Positions 48,119 through 57,053 of a stretch of DNA of 64,000 nucleotides are shown here, piece by piece. The number at the start of each line of letters is the position of its first letter. Position 1 is the first letter of the stretch. A model generated the notes under the pieces. That model ran no database searches. It saw only the letters and a list, made by a program, of their open reading frames with translations, and was not told the origin of the DNA. Position numbers and translations under genes: made by a program. The stretch is from the NCBI RefSeq assembly GCF_004795015.1, contig NZ_SSBI01000035.1, positions 20,944 through 84,943 of the forward strand, given 5' to 3'. Source of the stretch: Streptomyces sp. A1277. Its GTDB lineage: Bacteria; Actinomycetota; Actinomycetes; Streptomycetales; Streptomycetaceae.

Positions 48119-49786
48119 TCAGGTCGTCGTACGACGCCTGCGCGCACCCGGACGCCGCTCGCTCGGCCGGGTCACCGGGTCACCGGCCTCCCGCGCCGCG
48201 TCCCGGCGCCGCGCGCCGAACTCGGCCAGCGCCTCGGCCAGCTTGTGCACCGAGGGCTCCGGCGACAGGACGTCCACGCGCAGCCCGTGCTCCTCGGCGG
48301 TCTTCGCCGTGGCGGGGCCGATACACGCGATGACCGTCACGTTGTGCGGCTTGCCCGCGATGCCGACCAGGTTGCGCACGGTCGAGGACGAGGTGAACAG
48401 CACCGCGTCGAAACCGCCGCCCTTGATCGCCTCACGCGTTTCGGCGGGCGGCGGCGAGGCGCGGACCGTGCGGTACGCGGTGACGTCGTCCACCTCCCAG
48501 CCCAGCTCGATCAGCCCGGCCACCAGGGTCTCGGTGGCGATGTCGGCGCGCGGCAGGAAGACGCGGTCGATCGGGTCGAAGACCGGGTCGTAGGGCGGCC
48601 AGTCCTCCAGCAGCCCGGCGGCCGACTGCTCGCCCGAGGGCACCAGGTCCGGCTTCACACCGAAGTCGATGAGCGCGGCGGCGGTCTGCTCGCCCACGGC
48701 CGCGACCTTGATCCCGGCGAAGGCACGGGCGTCGAGCCCGTACTCCTCGAACTTCTCCCGCACCGCCTTCACGGCGTTCACGCTGGTGAAGGCGATCCAC
48801 TCGTACCGGCCCGTGACCAGGCCCTTGACCGCCCGCTCCATCTGCTGGGGCGTACGCGGCGGCTCGACGGCGATCGTCGGCACCTCGTGCGGTACCGCAC
48901 CGTAGGAACGAAGCTGGTCGGAGAGCGAGGCCGCCTGCTCCTTCGTACGCGGCACGAGGACCTTCCAGCCGAACATCGGCTTGGACTCGAACCACGCGAG
49001 CTGGTCGCGCTGGGCGGCGGAGCTGCGCTCCCCGACCACGGCTATGACCGGCTGGTGCCCCTCCGGCGACGGCAGCACCTTGCCCTGCTTGAAGACCTGG
49101 GCGATCGTCCCGAGGGTCGCCGTCCAGGTGCGCTGGCGCGTCGTCGTGCCGGCGGCCGTCACGGTCAGCGGGGTGTCGGGCTTGCGGCCCGCCGAGACCA
49201 GCTCACCGGCGGCCGCGGCCACCGCGTCGAGCGACGTCGAGATGACGCACGTGGCATCGCTCGCGCCGACCTCGCTCCAGCAGCGGTCGCTCGCCGTACG
49301 GGCGTCGACGAACCGTACGTCCGCGCCCTGGGCGTCCCGCAGCGGCACCCCGGCGTACGCGGGCACCCCCACGGCGTTGGCGATGCCCGGCACGACCTCG
49401 AAGGGGATGCCGGCCGCGGCGCAGGCCAGCATCTCGCCGGCCGCGTTCCCGTCCAGGCCGGGGTCACCGGCCACGGCGCGCACGACCCGCCTGCCGCCCT
49501 TCGCGGCCTCCATGACAAGATTGGCCGCGTCCCTGAGAACGGGTACTCCGGCGGCCGTTGACTGCGCGTCAACAACCGCCAGCTCAGGGGTGCTTACCCC
49601 TGCCCGCGCATGGCAGCGAACGACGCCGAGAACGTCCGGCTCGGCGACAAGAACGTCCGCGCTCGCAAGCGCCTCGACGGCGCGCAGAGTCAGCAGTCCC
49701 GGGTCGCCGGGACCGGCGCCGAGGAAGGTGACGTGCCCTGCGGACAGGACAGGGAAATCGGATGCGGCGGGGCCGGTGGGGCTCAA
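48119..49786 (-). CDS. hemD: Uroporphyrinogen-III synthase fused to SUMT-like methyltransferase domain
   Basis: A 555-residue bifunctional-type protein. Residues about 15-255 form a SUMT/CobA-like methyltransferase fold (VTFLGAGPGDPGLLTLRAVE, then VVRAVAGDPGLDG and FEVVPGIANAVGVPAYAG). Residues about 270-520 are the HemD synthase (LVPRTKEQAASLSDQL, then FTSVNAVKAVREKFEEYGL). The usual KGGDP loop reads AVAGDP, so methylation may be weak. HemD makes uroporphyrinogen III. A TTG start at 49786 is supported by GGGGAG eight bases upstream and by a TTGA overlap with the hemC stop, giving translational coupling. Confidence 0.9.
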   Translation of the reverse strand: MSPTGPAASDFPVLSAGHVTFLGAGPGDPGLLTLRAVEALASADVLVAEPDVLGVVRCHARAGVSTPELAVVDAQSTAAGVPVLRDAANLVMEAAKGGRRVVRAVAGDPGLDGNAAGEMLACAAAGIPFEVVPGIANAVGVPAYAGVPLRDAQGADVRFVDARTASDRCWSEVGASDATCVISTSLDAVAAAAGELVSAGRKPDTPLTVTAAGTTTRQRTWTATLGTIAQVFKQGKVLPSPEGHQPVIAVVGERSSAAQRDQLAWFESKPMFGWKVLVPRTKEQAASLSDQLRSYGAVPHEVPTIAVEPPRTPQQMERAVKGLVTGRYEWIAFTSVNAVKAVREKFEEYGLDARAFAGIKVAAVGEQTAAALIDFGVKPDLVPSGEQSAAGLLEDWPPYDPVFDPIDRVFLPRADIATETLVAGLIELGWEVDDVTAYRTVRASPPPAETREAIKGGGFDAVLFTSSSTVRNLVGIAGKPHNVTVIACIGPATAKTAEEHGLRVDVLSPEPSVHKLAEALAEFGARRRDAAREAGDPVTRPSERRPGARRRRTTT

Positions 49787-50745
49787 AGTGCTCGCTCCCC
49801 CATAAGACCGGCCGCACCCTTGGCAAGCATCTCGGCCGCGAGTTCGCGACCGATCGCCGCCGCGTCGTCGTGCGACGTGGGAACGGGACCGGTGGTGGAC
49901 ATCTGCACCAGCGAGGCACCGTCGGTGGAACCGACGACACCGCGCAGGCGCAGTTCGTTGACAGCCTGACCGTCGGCGAGGAGGTCGGCCAGCGCACCCA
50001 CGGGTGCGGAGCAGCCGGCCTCCAGGGCGGCGAGCAGGGCACGCTCGGCGGTCACGGCGGCCCGGGTGTACGGGTCGTCGAGCTCGGCGAGCGCGGCGGC
50101 GAGGTCGGCGCTGCTCGCAGCGCACTCGATCGCCAGTGCTCCCTGACCGGGAGCGGGCAGCACGGTGTCGACCGACAGGAAGTCGGTCACCTCACCGCTG
50201 CGGCCCAGACGGTTGAGCCCGGCGGCGGCGAGAACCACCGCGTCCAGCTCACCGCTGCGTACAAATCCGATGCGCGTGTCGACGTTGCCCCGGATCGGGA
50301 CGGTCTCGATGCCGAGGCCGTGGCTGCGGGCGTACGCGTTGAGCTGCGCCATGCGGCGCGGCGAGCCGGTGCCGATGCGGGAGCCGGACGGCAGCTGCGC
50401 GAACGTCAGCCCGTCCCGGGCCACCAGCACGTCACGCGGGTCCTCGCGCACCGGCACGGCCGCCAGGACCAGGCCCTCGGGCTGCGCGGTCGGCAGGTCC
50501 TTGAGCGAGTGGACGGCGAAGTCCACCTCGCCGCGCAGCAGCGCGTCGCGCAGCGCGGCGACGAACACGCCGGTCCCGCCGATCTGCGCCAGGTGCTCCC
50601 GGGAGGTGTCCCCGTACGTGGTGATCTCCACGAGTTCGACGGCGCGCCCGGTCACCTCGCTGACCGCGTCGGCGACGTGGCCGGACTGCGCCATGGCGAG
50701 CTTGCTGCGCCTAGTCCCCAGCCTCAGGGGTGAGTTGTCGGTCAT
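49783..50745 (-). CDS. hemC: Hydroxymethylbilane synthase (porphobilinogen deaminase)
   Basis: A 320-residue enzyme that polymerises four porphobilinogens. Landmarks are LRLGTRRSKLAMAQSG at the start, VHSLKDLPTAQPEGL, GTGSPRRMAQLNAYAR, and the Cys that carries the dipyrromethane cofactor in EAGCSAPVGA. Its ATG overlaps the hemA stop (ATGA), and its stop overlaps the hemD TTG start, so all three are translated in a coupled manner. Confidence 0.95.
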   Translation of the reverse strand: MTDNSPLRLGTRRSKLAMAQSGHVADAVSEVTGRAVELVEITTYGDTSREHLAQIGGTGVFVAALRDALLRGEVDFAVHSLKDLPTAQPEGLVLAAVPVREDPRDVLVARDGLTFAQLPSGSRIGTGSPRRMAQLNAYARSHGLGIETVPIRGNVDTRIGFVRSGELDAVVLAAAGLNRLGRSGEVTDFLSVDTVLPAPGQGALAIECAASSADLAAALAELDDPYTRAAVTAERALLAALEAGCSAPVGALADLLADGQAVNELRLRGVVGSTDGASLVQMSTTGPVPTSHDDAAAIGRELAAEMLAKGAAGLMGERAL

Positions 50746-52139
50746 GACCGCCCTCGATTCGGGTCGTTCAGGTCTGCCCGGGAGACGGCGGCGACCGTCT
50801 GCGGGTCGAGGTCGAAGAGTTCGCGCAGCGCGTCCGCGTACCCGGCGCCGCCGGGCTCGCTGGCGAGCTGCTTGACCCGCACGGTGGGCGCGTGCAGGAG
50901 CTTGTCGACCACGCGGCGCACGGTCTGCGTGATCTCGGCGCGCTGTTTCTCGTCCAGGTCGGGGAGGCGTCCGTCCAGCCGTGCGATCTCGTCCGCGACG
51001 ACGCCGGCGGCCATCGTGCGCAGGGCGACGACGGTCGGGGTGATGTGGGCGGCGCGCTGGGCGGCGCCGAAGGCGGCGACCTCGTCGGCGACGATGGTGC
51101 GCACCCGGTCCACATCGGCGGCCATCGGGGCGTCGGCCGACGCCTCGGCGAGCGACTCGATGTCGACGAGGCGCACACCGTCGAGGCGGCCGGCGCCCGC
51201 GTCGATGTCGCGCGGCATGGCGAGGTCGAGCAGGGCCAGGCGCACCGGCCCGGTGGACTGCGCCGGGATCAGGCCGGACCCCTCGCGCGCGGGCACGTGG
51301 TCCAGGCCGAGCGCATCGGCGACGGCCTCGGCGCCGAGGACGAGCCCGGTGGCGCCGGTGCAGGAGACGACGATGTCGGCACGTGTCAGTTCACCGGAGA
51401 CCTCGGCCATCTCCACCGCGTGCGCGCGCGTGCCCGTGGAGCCGGGCTGGTTCAGGATCTCGGCGAGCCGGTCGGCGCGGGCCCGGGTGCGGTTGGCGAC
51501 GACGATCTCGGCGACGCCGGTGCGGGCCAGGGTCGCGGCGGCCAGCGAGGACATCGAGCCGGCGCCGATGACCAGGGCGCGCTTGCCCCTGGCCCAGGCT
51601 GCGGTGTCGCCCCCGTCGGCGAGCTGTTCCAGGCCGAAGGTGACGAGCGACTGCCCGGCCCGGTCGATCCCGGTCTCGCTGTGGGCGCGCTTGCCGACCC
51701 GCAGGGCCTGCTGGAACAGGTCGTTGAGCAGCCGGCCCGCGGTGTGCAGCTCCTGGCCGAGGGCCAGCGCGTCCTTGATCTGGCCGAGGATCTGGCCCTC
51801 GCCCACGACCATCGAGTCCAGCCCGCAGGCCACCGAGAAGAGGTGGTGGACGGCCCGGTCCTCGTAGTGCACGTAGAGATACGGAGTCAGCTCGTCCAGC
51901 CCGACGCCGCTGTGCTGGGCGAGCAGGGTGGACAGCTCGGCGACGCCCGCGTGGAACTTGTCCACGTCGGCGTAGAGCTCGATGCGGTTGCAGGTCGCGA
52001 GGACGGCGGCCTCGGTCGCGGGCTCGGCGGCCAGGGTGTCCTGGAGCAGCTTGGCCTGGGTGTCGGCGGCCAGCGAGGCCCGCTCCAGCACGGAGACGGG
52101 GGCGCTGCGGTGGCTCAGACCCACGAGGAGCAGGCTCAT
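50742..52139 (-). CDS. hemA: Glutamyl-tRNA reductase
   Basis: A 465-residue enzyme that reduces glutamyl-tRNA to glutamate-1-semialdehyde with NADPH, the first committed step of haem synthesis. The N-terminal catalytic domain has VGLSHRSAPVSVLERASL and the nucleophilic Cys in ATCNRIELYAD. The NADPH domain shows ALVIGAGSMSSLAAATL. ATG overlaps the rex stop (ATGA), so hemA is translationally linked to rex, as in S. coelicolor. Confidence 0.95.
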   Translation of the reverse strand: MSLLLVGLSHRSAPVSVLERASLAADTQAKLLQDTLAAEPATEAAVLATCNRIELYADVDKFHAGVAELSTLLAQHSGVGLDELTPYLYVHYEDRAVHHLFSVACGLDSMVVGEGQILGQIKDALALGQELHTAGRLLNDLFQQALRVGKRAHSETGIDRAGQSLVTFGLEQLADGGDTAAWARGKRALVIGAGSMSSLAAATLARTGVAEIVVANRTRARADRLAEILNQPGSTGTRAHAVEMAEVSGELTRADIVVSCTGATGLVLGAEAVADALGLDHVPAREGSGLIPAQSTGPVRLALLDLAMPRDIDAGAGRLDGVRLVDIESLAEASADAPMAADVDRVRTIVADEVAAFGAAQRAAHITPTVVALRTMAAGVVADEIARLDGRLPDLDEKQRAEITQTVRRVVDKLLHAPTVRVKQLASEPGGAGYADALRELFDLDPQTVAAVSRADLNDPNRGRS

Positions 52140-52915
52140 GCCGGCATCACGGCGGGCATGTCCCCGTCGGGTCCCTTCCGGCCGGTGCTCGTGTGGGTGG
52201 TGGTGGCGCGCACGGGCGGCGCGGCCGGGTCGGGACCGGCGTCGACACCGTCCTCACCGGCCTTGCGCTGCTCGTGGAAGGCGAGGATCTGCAACTCGAT
52301 GGAGAGGTCGACCTTGCGCACGTCGACGCCTTCGGGCACCGACAGGACGGTCGGGGCGAAGTTCAGGATCGAGGTGACGCCGGCGGCGACGAGCCGGTCG
52401 CAGACCTGCTGGGCGGCGCCGGGCGGGGTGGTGATCACACCGATCGACACACCGTTCTCGCTGATGATGCGGTCCAGGTCGTCGGCGTGCTGGACGGGGA
52501 TGCCGGCGACGGGCGTACCCGCCATGGCCGGATCGGCGTCGATCAGCGCGGCGACGCGGAACCCGCGCGAGGCGAACCCGCCGTAGTTGGCGAGGGCCGC
52601 GCCGAGGTTGCCGATGCCGACGATGGCGACCGGCCAGTCCTGGGTGAGGCCCAGCTCGCGCGAGATCTGGTAGACGAGGTACTCGACGTCGTAGCCGACG
52701 CCGCGCGTCCCGTACGAGCCGAGGTAGCTGAAGTCCTTGCGCAGCTTCGCGGAGTTGACCCCCGCCGCCGCGGCCAGCTCCTCGGAGGAGACCGTGGGGA
52801 CCGAGCGCTCGGAGAGCGCGGTCAGCGCGCGGAGATACAGCGGAAGTCGGGCGACGGTGGCCTCGGGAATTCCTCGGCTACGGGTCGCCGGTCGGTGATT
52901 TCGGCCAGTTGCCAC
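52136..52915 (-). CDS. rex: Redox-sensing transcriptional repressor Rex
   Basis: A 259-residue NADH/NAD+ sensor. The winged-helix N-domain is RGIPEATVARLPLYLRAL with SVPTVSSEELAAAAGVNSAK, and the Rossmann C-domain contains VAIVGIGNLGAALANYGG. It is near-identical in the parts I recall to S. coelicolor Rex. GTG 52915 has AGGAG four bases upstream. Rex is released from DNA when NADH rises (low oxygen). A clear Rex operator lies at 52990-53011, so it represses its own operon with hemA-hemC-hemD. Confidence 0.96.
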   Translation of the reverse strand: MATGRNHRPATRSRGIPEATVARLPLYLRALTALSERSVPTVSSEELAAAAGVNSAKLRKDFSYLGSYGTRGVGYDVEYLVYQISRELGLTQDWPVAIVGIGNLGAALANYGGFASRGFRVAALIDADPAMAGTPVAGIPVQHADDLDRIISENGVSIGVITTPPGAAQQVCDRLVAAGVTSILNFAPTVLSVPEGVDVRKVDLSIELQILAFHEQRKAGEDGVDAGPDPAAPPVRATTTHTSTGRKGPDGDMPAVMPA

Positions 52916-52989
52916 GGTGCTCCTGCGGGATGAGCGGGGCTGCAGGCGGCCGTATGTCCCAAGACCGCCCCGTCGAATGCAGGCTATGT

Positions 52990-53011
52990 CTTTGTGAACG
53001 CGTGCACAAAG
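52990..53011 (-). promoter_or_regulatory. Rex operator (ROP) upstream of rex
   Basis: The core TTGTGAACGCGTGCACAA departs from the S. coelicolor Rex consensus TGTGAACGCGTTCACA at one base. It is a near-perfect palindrome 75 bases upstream of the rex start, in the rex-hemACD promoter region. Known Rex biology predicts autorepression here. Confidence 0.9.
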
Positions 53012-53187
53012 ATTGTGTCCGGTTTGTCCGGTCAAAGTGACCGGGGTCACGCACATCCGTCGCGCGATCCAGGAACCACGGATCGCATCAGCCCGTTGCA
53101 GGCCCGAAGGGGGCAAAGCGGAACACACTCCTCACAGCTACGCCCCCGAGACCACTCAAAACGCCCACGATGGTAACCGGGTTTCAC

Positions 53188-53463
53188 TCAGGAAAGCAGC
53201 GCGCTGCGCAGTCTTGCGGGGTCGACCCGCCAGAACGTGTGCTGTTCGTTATCCACGAGCACCACGGGGATCTGCTCCCAGTACTCCCGGTACAGCTCCT
53301 CGTCCTGGGTGATGTCCTTCTCCTCCCAGGACGCGCCGGTCTCCTCGCACACCGCCCGCACCACCACCCGCGCGTCGTCGCAGAGGTGACAGCCGGGCTT
53401 CCCCACCAGGGTCACCACACGCTCGGCGGGGTTCTTCTTCCTACGACGCAACAGGGCACTCAT
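53188..53463 (-). CDS. Glutaredoxin-like/thioredoxin-fold protein
   Basis: A 91-residue small redox protein. The active site is CHLC in LVGKPGCHLCDDARVVVRAV, followed by a Glu/Asp-rich helix, the cis-Pro in EQIPVVLVDN, and a basic N-terminus (MSALLRRRKKNP). It is of the glutaredoxin family type found beside rex in Streptomyces. ATG 53463 follows GAGAGG. It is on the same strand as rex, 272 bases upstream, and likely has its own transcript. Confidence 0.85.
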   Translation of the reverse strand: MSALLRRRKKNPAERVVTLVGKPGCHLCDDARVVVRAVCEETGASWEEKDITQDEELYREYWEQIPVVLVDNEQHTFWRVDPARLRSALLS

Positions 53464-53569
53464 GCCTCTCATTCTGGGGCCCCGTCCCGGAGCCCTCGGA
53501 CACCAGGAGTTCACCCCACGGCGTCACGGCGGGGCCTGTCGGACCGGGCCGACTGGCTATGCTCACCGC

Positions 53570-54517
53570 ATGGCCGCTCCCGGATGGCTCACCCCCCGTA
53601 GGCGTTCCGCGACCGCACGCAGCGTGCTGGCAGGCGAAGCGGCGGCGGAGGCCGCGCGGAAGTCCTCGCTCGAAGCCGGGTCCGCCGAGTCAGCCGAGGA
53701 GAAGGAGAGCGCCGAGCCGGAGGAGCCCGAGTTCCCCGTCGTCGGCGACGAACGGGCCGCCGCCTTCTTCGACCTCGACAACACCGTGATGCAGGGCGCC
53801 GCGATCTTCCACTTCGGCCGCGGCCTCTACAAGCGCAAGTTCTTCGAGCGCCGCGAACTCACCCGGTTCGCCTGGCAGCAGGCATGGTTCCGGCTGGCCG
53901 GCGTCGAGGACCCCGAGCACATGCAGGACGCCCGCGACAGCGCCCTGTCCATCGTCAAGGGCCACCGCGTCTCCGAGCTGATGTCCATCGGCGAGGAGAT
54001 CTACGACGAGTACATGGCGGACCGCATCTGGCCCGGTACCCGCGCCCTCGCCCAGGCCCACCTCGACGCGGGCCAGAAGGTCTGGCTCGTCACCGCCGCC
54101 CCGGTGGAGACCGCCACGATCATCGCCCGCCGGCTCGGACTGACCGGCGCGCTCGGCACGGTCGCCGAGTCGGTCGACGGCGTGTACACCGGACGCCTGG
54201 TCGGCGAACCCCTGCACGGGCCCGCCAAGGCCGAGGCGGTACGCGCCCTGGCGGCGGCGGAGGGCCTGGACCTGGCGCGCTGCGCCGCGTACAGCGACTC
54301 CCACAACGACATCCCGATGCTGTCGCTGGTCGGCCACCCCTACGCGATCAACCCGGACGCCAAGCTCCGCAAGCACGCCCGCGCCCTGGACTGGCGGCTG
54401 CGCGACTACCGCACCGGCCGCAAGGCGGCCAAGGTCGGCATCCCGGCCGCGGCCGGCGTCGGCGCCCTCGCGGGCGGCACCGCGGCGGCCGTCGCCCTGC
54501 ACCGCCGCCGCCGCTGA
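53570..54517 (+). CDS. HAD-IB family hydrolase (SerB-like phosphatase)
   Basis: A 315-residue protein. Residues about 1-55 are low-complexity (EEKESAEPEEPEFPVV). The HAD core starts at DERAAAFFDLDNTVMQGA (DxDxT nucleophile), with KVWLVTAAPVETA (motif II Thr/Ser) and YSDSHNDIPML (motif IV Asp pair). Similar proteins dephosphorylate phosphoserine-like or phospholipid substrates. A C-terminal hydrophobic segment (VGIPAAAGVGALAGGTAAAV) suggests a membrane anchor. ATG 53570. It lies upstream of bldN on the same strand; in S. coelicolor the same order is remembered. Confidence 0.85.
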   Translation: MAAPGWLTPRRRSATARSVLAGEAAAEAARKSSLEAGSAESAEEKESAEPEEPEFPVVGDERAAAFFDLDNTVMQGAAIFHFGRGLYKRKFFERRELTRFAWQQAWFRLAGVEDPEHMQDARDSALSIVKGHRVSELMSIGEEIYDEYMADRIWPGTRALAQAHLDAGQKVWLVTAAPVETATIIARRLGLTGALGTVAESVDGVYTGRLVGEPLHGPAKAEAVRALAAAEGLDLARCAAYSDSHNDIPMLSLVGHPYAINPDAKLRKHARALDWRLRDYRTGRKAAKVGIPAAAGVGALAGGTAAAVALHRRRR

Positions 54518-54818
54518 CCCCGGCCGCCCCCGCCGCCGCTCCCGCCCCGCCGCCCTCCGGGCACCCCTGCCGCCGACCACAACCCGTCGCGCCCGCAGAC
54601 AGATCCGGAAGTAAATCGATCAACAAGCGATCACGTTGTGCTGCCTGATGCGTCGAAAAGTTGGCACGGAAGCGACGTAATCGGTGATTTGAGCAACTGG
54701 GTGTAGCACAGCCTGTACGAAGCGTTATTCTCCTCAGACGCATTCCGGACCCGCCACTCACTACGACGAGTGACGGATTCGCACTGCTCGTGATGGAAGC
54801 TCTGCCTCTGGGAGTCCC
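54518..54818 (+). promoter_or_regulatory. bldN upstream region
   Basis: About 300 bases with lower GC than its surroundings and no ORF of note. It holds TCACT (54758-54762) and AGTGA (54769-54773), an inverted pair resembling separated BldD half-sites (AGTGA/TCACT). bldN is a known direct BldD target in S. coelicolor, so a BldD site is expected here; the pair is a candidate only. I could not settle a single -10/-35 set. Confidence 0.45.
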
Positions 54819-55595
54819 GTGTACCCACACGTCGGGGTTGACGCCTCGGGCCTGGCTACGCTGCGCGCATCGGTCGCCGACCGCCTGCGCGGCTTCGTCC
54901 CCACCGCGTACGCCGTACCCGCCTTTGCCGCCCCTGCACCTGCCGGCCCCTGCTACGCCCTGGCCGAACGCAGTGCGGCGGTCGGAAGACGCAGCAACCG
55001 CGGCGCCACGTCCACTACCACCGTCCGTCGGCCGACCGCCGACAGCGACAGCGCGCGCATGATGGAGCTCGTCGAGCGCGCCCAGGCCGGCGAGGCCGAC
55101 GCCTTCGGCCGCCTCTACGACCAGTACAGCGACACCGTCTACCGCTACATCTACTACCGCGTGGGCAGCAAGGCGACGGCGGAGGACCTCACCAGCGAGA
55201 CCTTCCTGCGCGCCCTGCGCCGCATCTCCACCTTCACCTGGCAGGGCCGCGACTTCGGCGCCTGGCTGGTCACGATCGCGCGCAACCTGGTCGCCGACCA
55301 CTTCAAATCCAGTCGTTTCCGGCTGGAAGTGACCACCGGCGAAATGCTCGACGCCAACGAGGTCGAGCGCAGCCCCGAGGACTCCGTCCTGGAGTCCCTC
55401 TCCAACGCCGCCCTGCTCGACGCGGTGCGCCGGCTCAACCCCCAGCAGCAGGAGTGCGTGACCCTGCGCTTCCTCCAGGGCCTCTCGGTCGCCGAGACCG
55501 CCCGCGTGATGGGGAAGAACGAGGGCGCGATCAAGACCCTCCAGTACCGCGCCGTCCGCACCCTCGCCCGGCTCCTCCCGGACGATGCCCGCTGA
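54819..55595 (+). CDS. bldN: Developmental RNA polymerase ECF sigma factor BldN (pro-sigma)
   Basis: A 258-residue sigma factor needed for aerial mycelium formation. The first ~80 residues (starting MYPHVGVDASGLATLRA) match the BldN pro-sequence that is cleaved off. Sigma region 2 is MMELVERAQAGEADAFGRLY and region 4 is SVAETARVMGKNEGAIKTLQ. The GTG start has GGGAG upstream. The anti-sigma gene rsbN follows directly. The identification rests on close similarity to remembered S. coelicolor BldN and its gene order with rex and hem genes. Confidence 0.93.
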   Translation: MYPHVGVDASGLATLRASVADRLRGFVPTAYAVPAFAAPAPAGPCYALAERSAAVGRRSNRGATSTTTVRRPTADSDSARMMELVERAQAGEADAFGRLYDQYSDTVYRYIYYRVGSKATAEDLTSETFLRALRRISTFTWQGRDFGAWLVTIARNLVADHFKSSRFRLEVTTGEMLDANEVERSPEDSVLESLSNAALLDAVRRLNPQQQECVTLRFLQGLSVAETARVMGKNEGAIKTLQYRAVRTLARLLPDDAR

Positions 55596-55664
55596 CCCCA
55601 CCTCCCCCGTCCGGACCGGCCCCGGCGTTGTGTTCATGACGCACTGGTCCGATCATCTTTCGTG

Positions 55665-55693
55665 CGTAACCCAAGTGCCGCGCCACTCGTTGT
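55665..55693 (+). promoter_or_regulatory. Candidate BldN-dependent promoter of rsbN
   Basis: CGTAAC (55665-55670) and CGTTGT (55688-55693) are separated by 17 bases, about 130 bases before the rsbN start. These elements agree with the ECF-type BldN promoter motif I remember for bldM and rsbN (a GTAAC -35 and CGTTG -10). This would make rsbN transcription depend on the sigma factor it inhibits. Confidence 0.6.
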
Positions 55694-55823
55694 GCCGGAT
55701 GCAGGCCCCCTGTCGTCACACCATGTCCGCAGACGCTCACTCGATCGTGTGGAAGCGCTCAAGGTGTGCAACCTTCCGGATGCCCAGGGGAGTCGACCGT
55801 CATGACGAGAGGAGGTGCCGCCA

Positions 55824-57026
55824 GTGATCGCAAACGTTTCGGCACACCGGCGGGCGAACGCCTTCGCCCAGGCCCTGGAGGAGCAGTCGCTCCGCGGTGC
55901 GGCGGCCGTACAGCCCGAGGACCCGGCCGAACAGGCCGACCGAGGACCGCTGTTGGCCCTGGCGAACGGCCTCGGCGAGCTACCGAAGCCTCAGTTGGAC
56001 CCCGAGGTCAAAGTGGTGCAGCGAGCCCAGCTCGTCGCCGCCATGGAGGCCATGTTCGCCGAGGGGGGCGCGTCCGCGGACCCTACGGTGCCCGGACAAC
56101 GGAGCAGGGGCAGCCACCGCGCCTCCCCGCTCCGCAAGCTGCGCCCGAGAACCCGCTGGTCGAGGGGGCTCGCCGCCGGCGGGCTCACGGTCGGTGTGGC
56201 CGCAGGAGCCTTCGGCGGAGTGGCCGCTGCCAGCTCCGACGCCCTCCCGGGTGACTCGCTCTACGGCCTGAAGCGCGGCATGGAGGACATCCACCTCGGC
56301 CTCACCAACAACGACACCGACCGCGGCGAGATCTACCTCGACCAGGCGTCCACCCGCCTCAGCGAGGCCCGCCGCCTCATGGAGCGCGCCCGCTCCGGCC
56401 ACCTCGACCACGAGCAGCTCGGCGAGATCAGGCGCACGCTCAACGGCATGACCCACGACGCCACCGAGGGCCACCGCCTCCTCCACGCCGCCTACGAGCG
56501 GGACGGCGCCCTCGGCCCGATCCAGGCCCTGGACAGCTTCTCCCGCTCCCACCGCGACAGCTGGACCAACCTCCGCGACCGCCTCCCCGTCCAGCTCACC
56601 GACGTCGGCGACCAGGTCAGCTCCGTCTTCGCCGCCATAGACGAAGAAGTCGCGCCGCTGCAGTCCCTGCTCCCGCGCGCCCCGGAGAAGAGCGGCGGAT
56701 CCCAGCGCTCCGGCTCCACCGGCACCAGCACGGACCCGTCCACCGGCGCCCGCACCCCGTCGCCCTCCTCGTCCGCCCGCCACGACAAGGGCGGTACGGA
56801 CACCAGCTCGTCCCCCCGCCCCTCGGACGCCGGCAGCAGCCCGGCAGACGGCCTGATCGGCGGCGGCACGGACGGCGGCGGCCTCTTCGACCCGCCCTCG
56901 CCCGACGCCACCACCCCGTCGAAGGACACCCCGAGCACACCCCCGGCCCCGGACGTCACGCTGCCGCCGCTGCTCCCCGGCCTGATCGGCGGCCTCGGCA
57001 TCCACGCCGAGGACGACAAGGGCTGA
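55824..57026 (+). CDS. rsbN: Anti-sigma factor RsbN (single-pass, BldN partner)
   Basis: A 400-residue membrane protein. Residues about 1-110 are the cytoplasmic sigma-binding domain (VSAHRRANAFAQALEEQS, then EVKVVQRAQLVAAMEAMFA). One transmembrane helix (GLAAGGLTVGVAAGAFGGVA) follows, then an extracytoplasmic DUF5667 domain (ALPGDSLYGLKRGMEDIHLG) and a long Ser/Pro/Thr-rich tail. GTG 55824 has AGGAGGT seven bases upstream; the ORF opening at 55815 is less likely. It sequesters BldN and delays development. It follows bldN in one direction, with its own promoter candidate. Confidence 0.9.
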   Translation: MIANVSAHRRANAFAQALEEQSLRGAAAVQPEDPAEQADRGPLLALANGLGELPKPQLDPEVKVVQRAQLVAAMEAMFAEGGASADPTVPGQRSRGSHRASPLRKLRPRTRWSRGLAAGGLTVGVAAGAFGGVAAASSDALPGDSLYGLKRGMEDIHLGLTNNDTDRGEIYLDQASTRLSEARRLMERARSGHLDHEQLGEIRRTLNGMTHDATEGHRLLHAAYERDGALGPIQALDSFSRSHRDSWTNLRDRLPVQLTDVGDQVSSVFAAIDEEVAPLQSLLPRAPEKSGGSQRSGSTGTSTDPSTGARTPSPSSSARHDKGGTDTSSSPRPSDAGSSPADGLIGGGTDGGGLFDPPSPDATTPSKDTPSTPPAPDVTLPPLLPGLIGGLGIHAEDDKG

Positions 57027-57053
57027 CCCGCCCCGCCGGTGCGGCGGCGGCCG

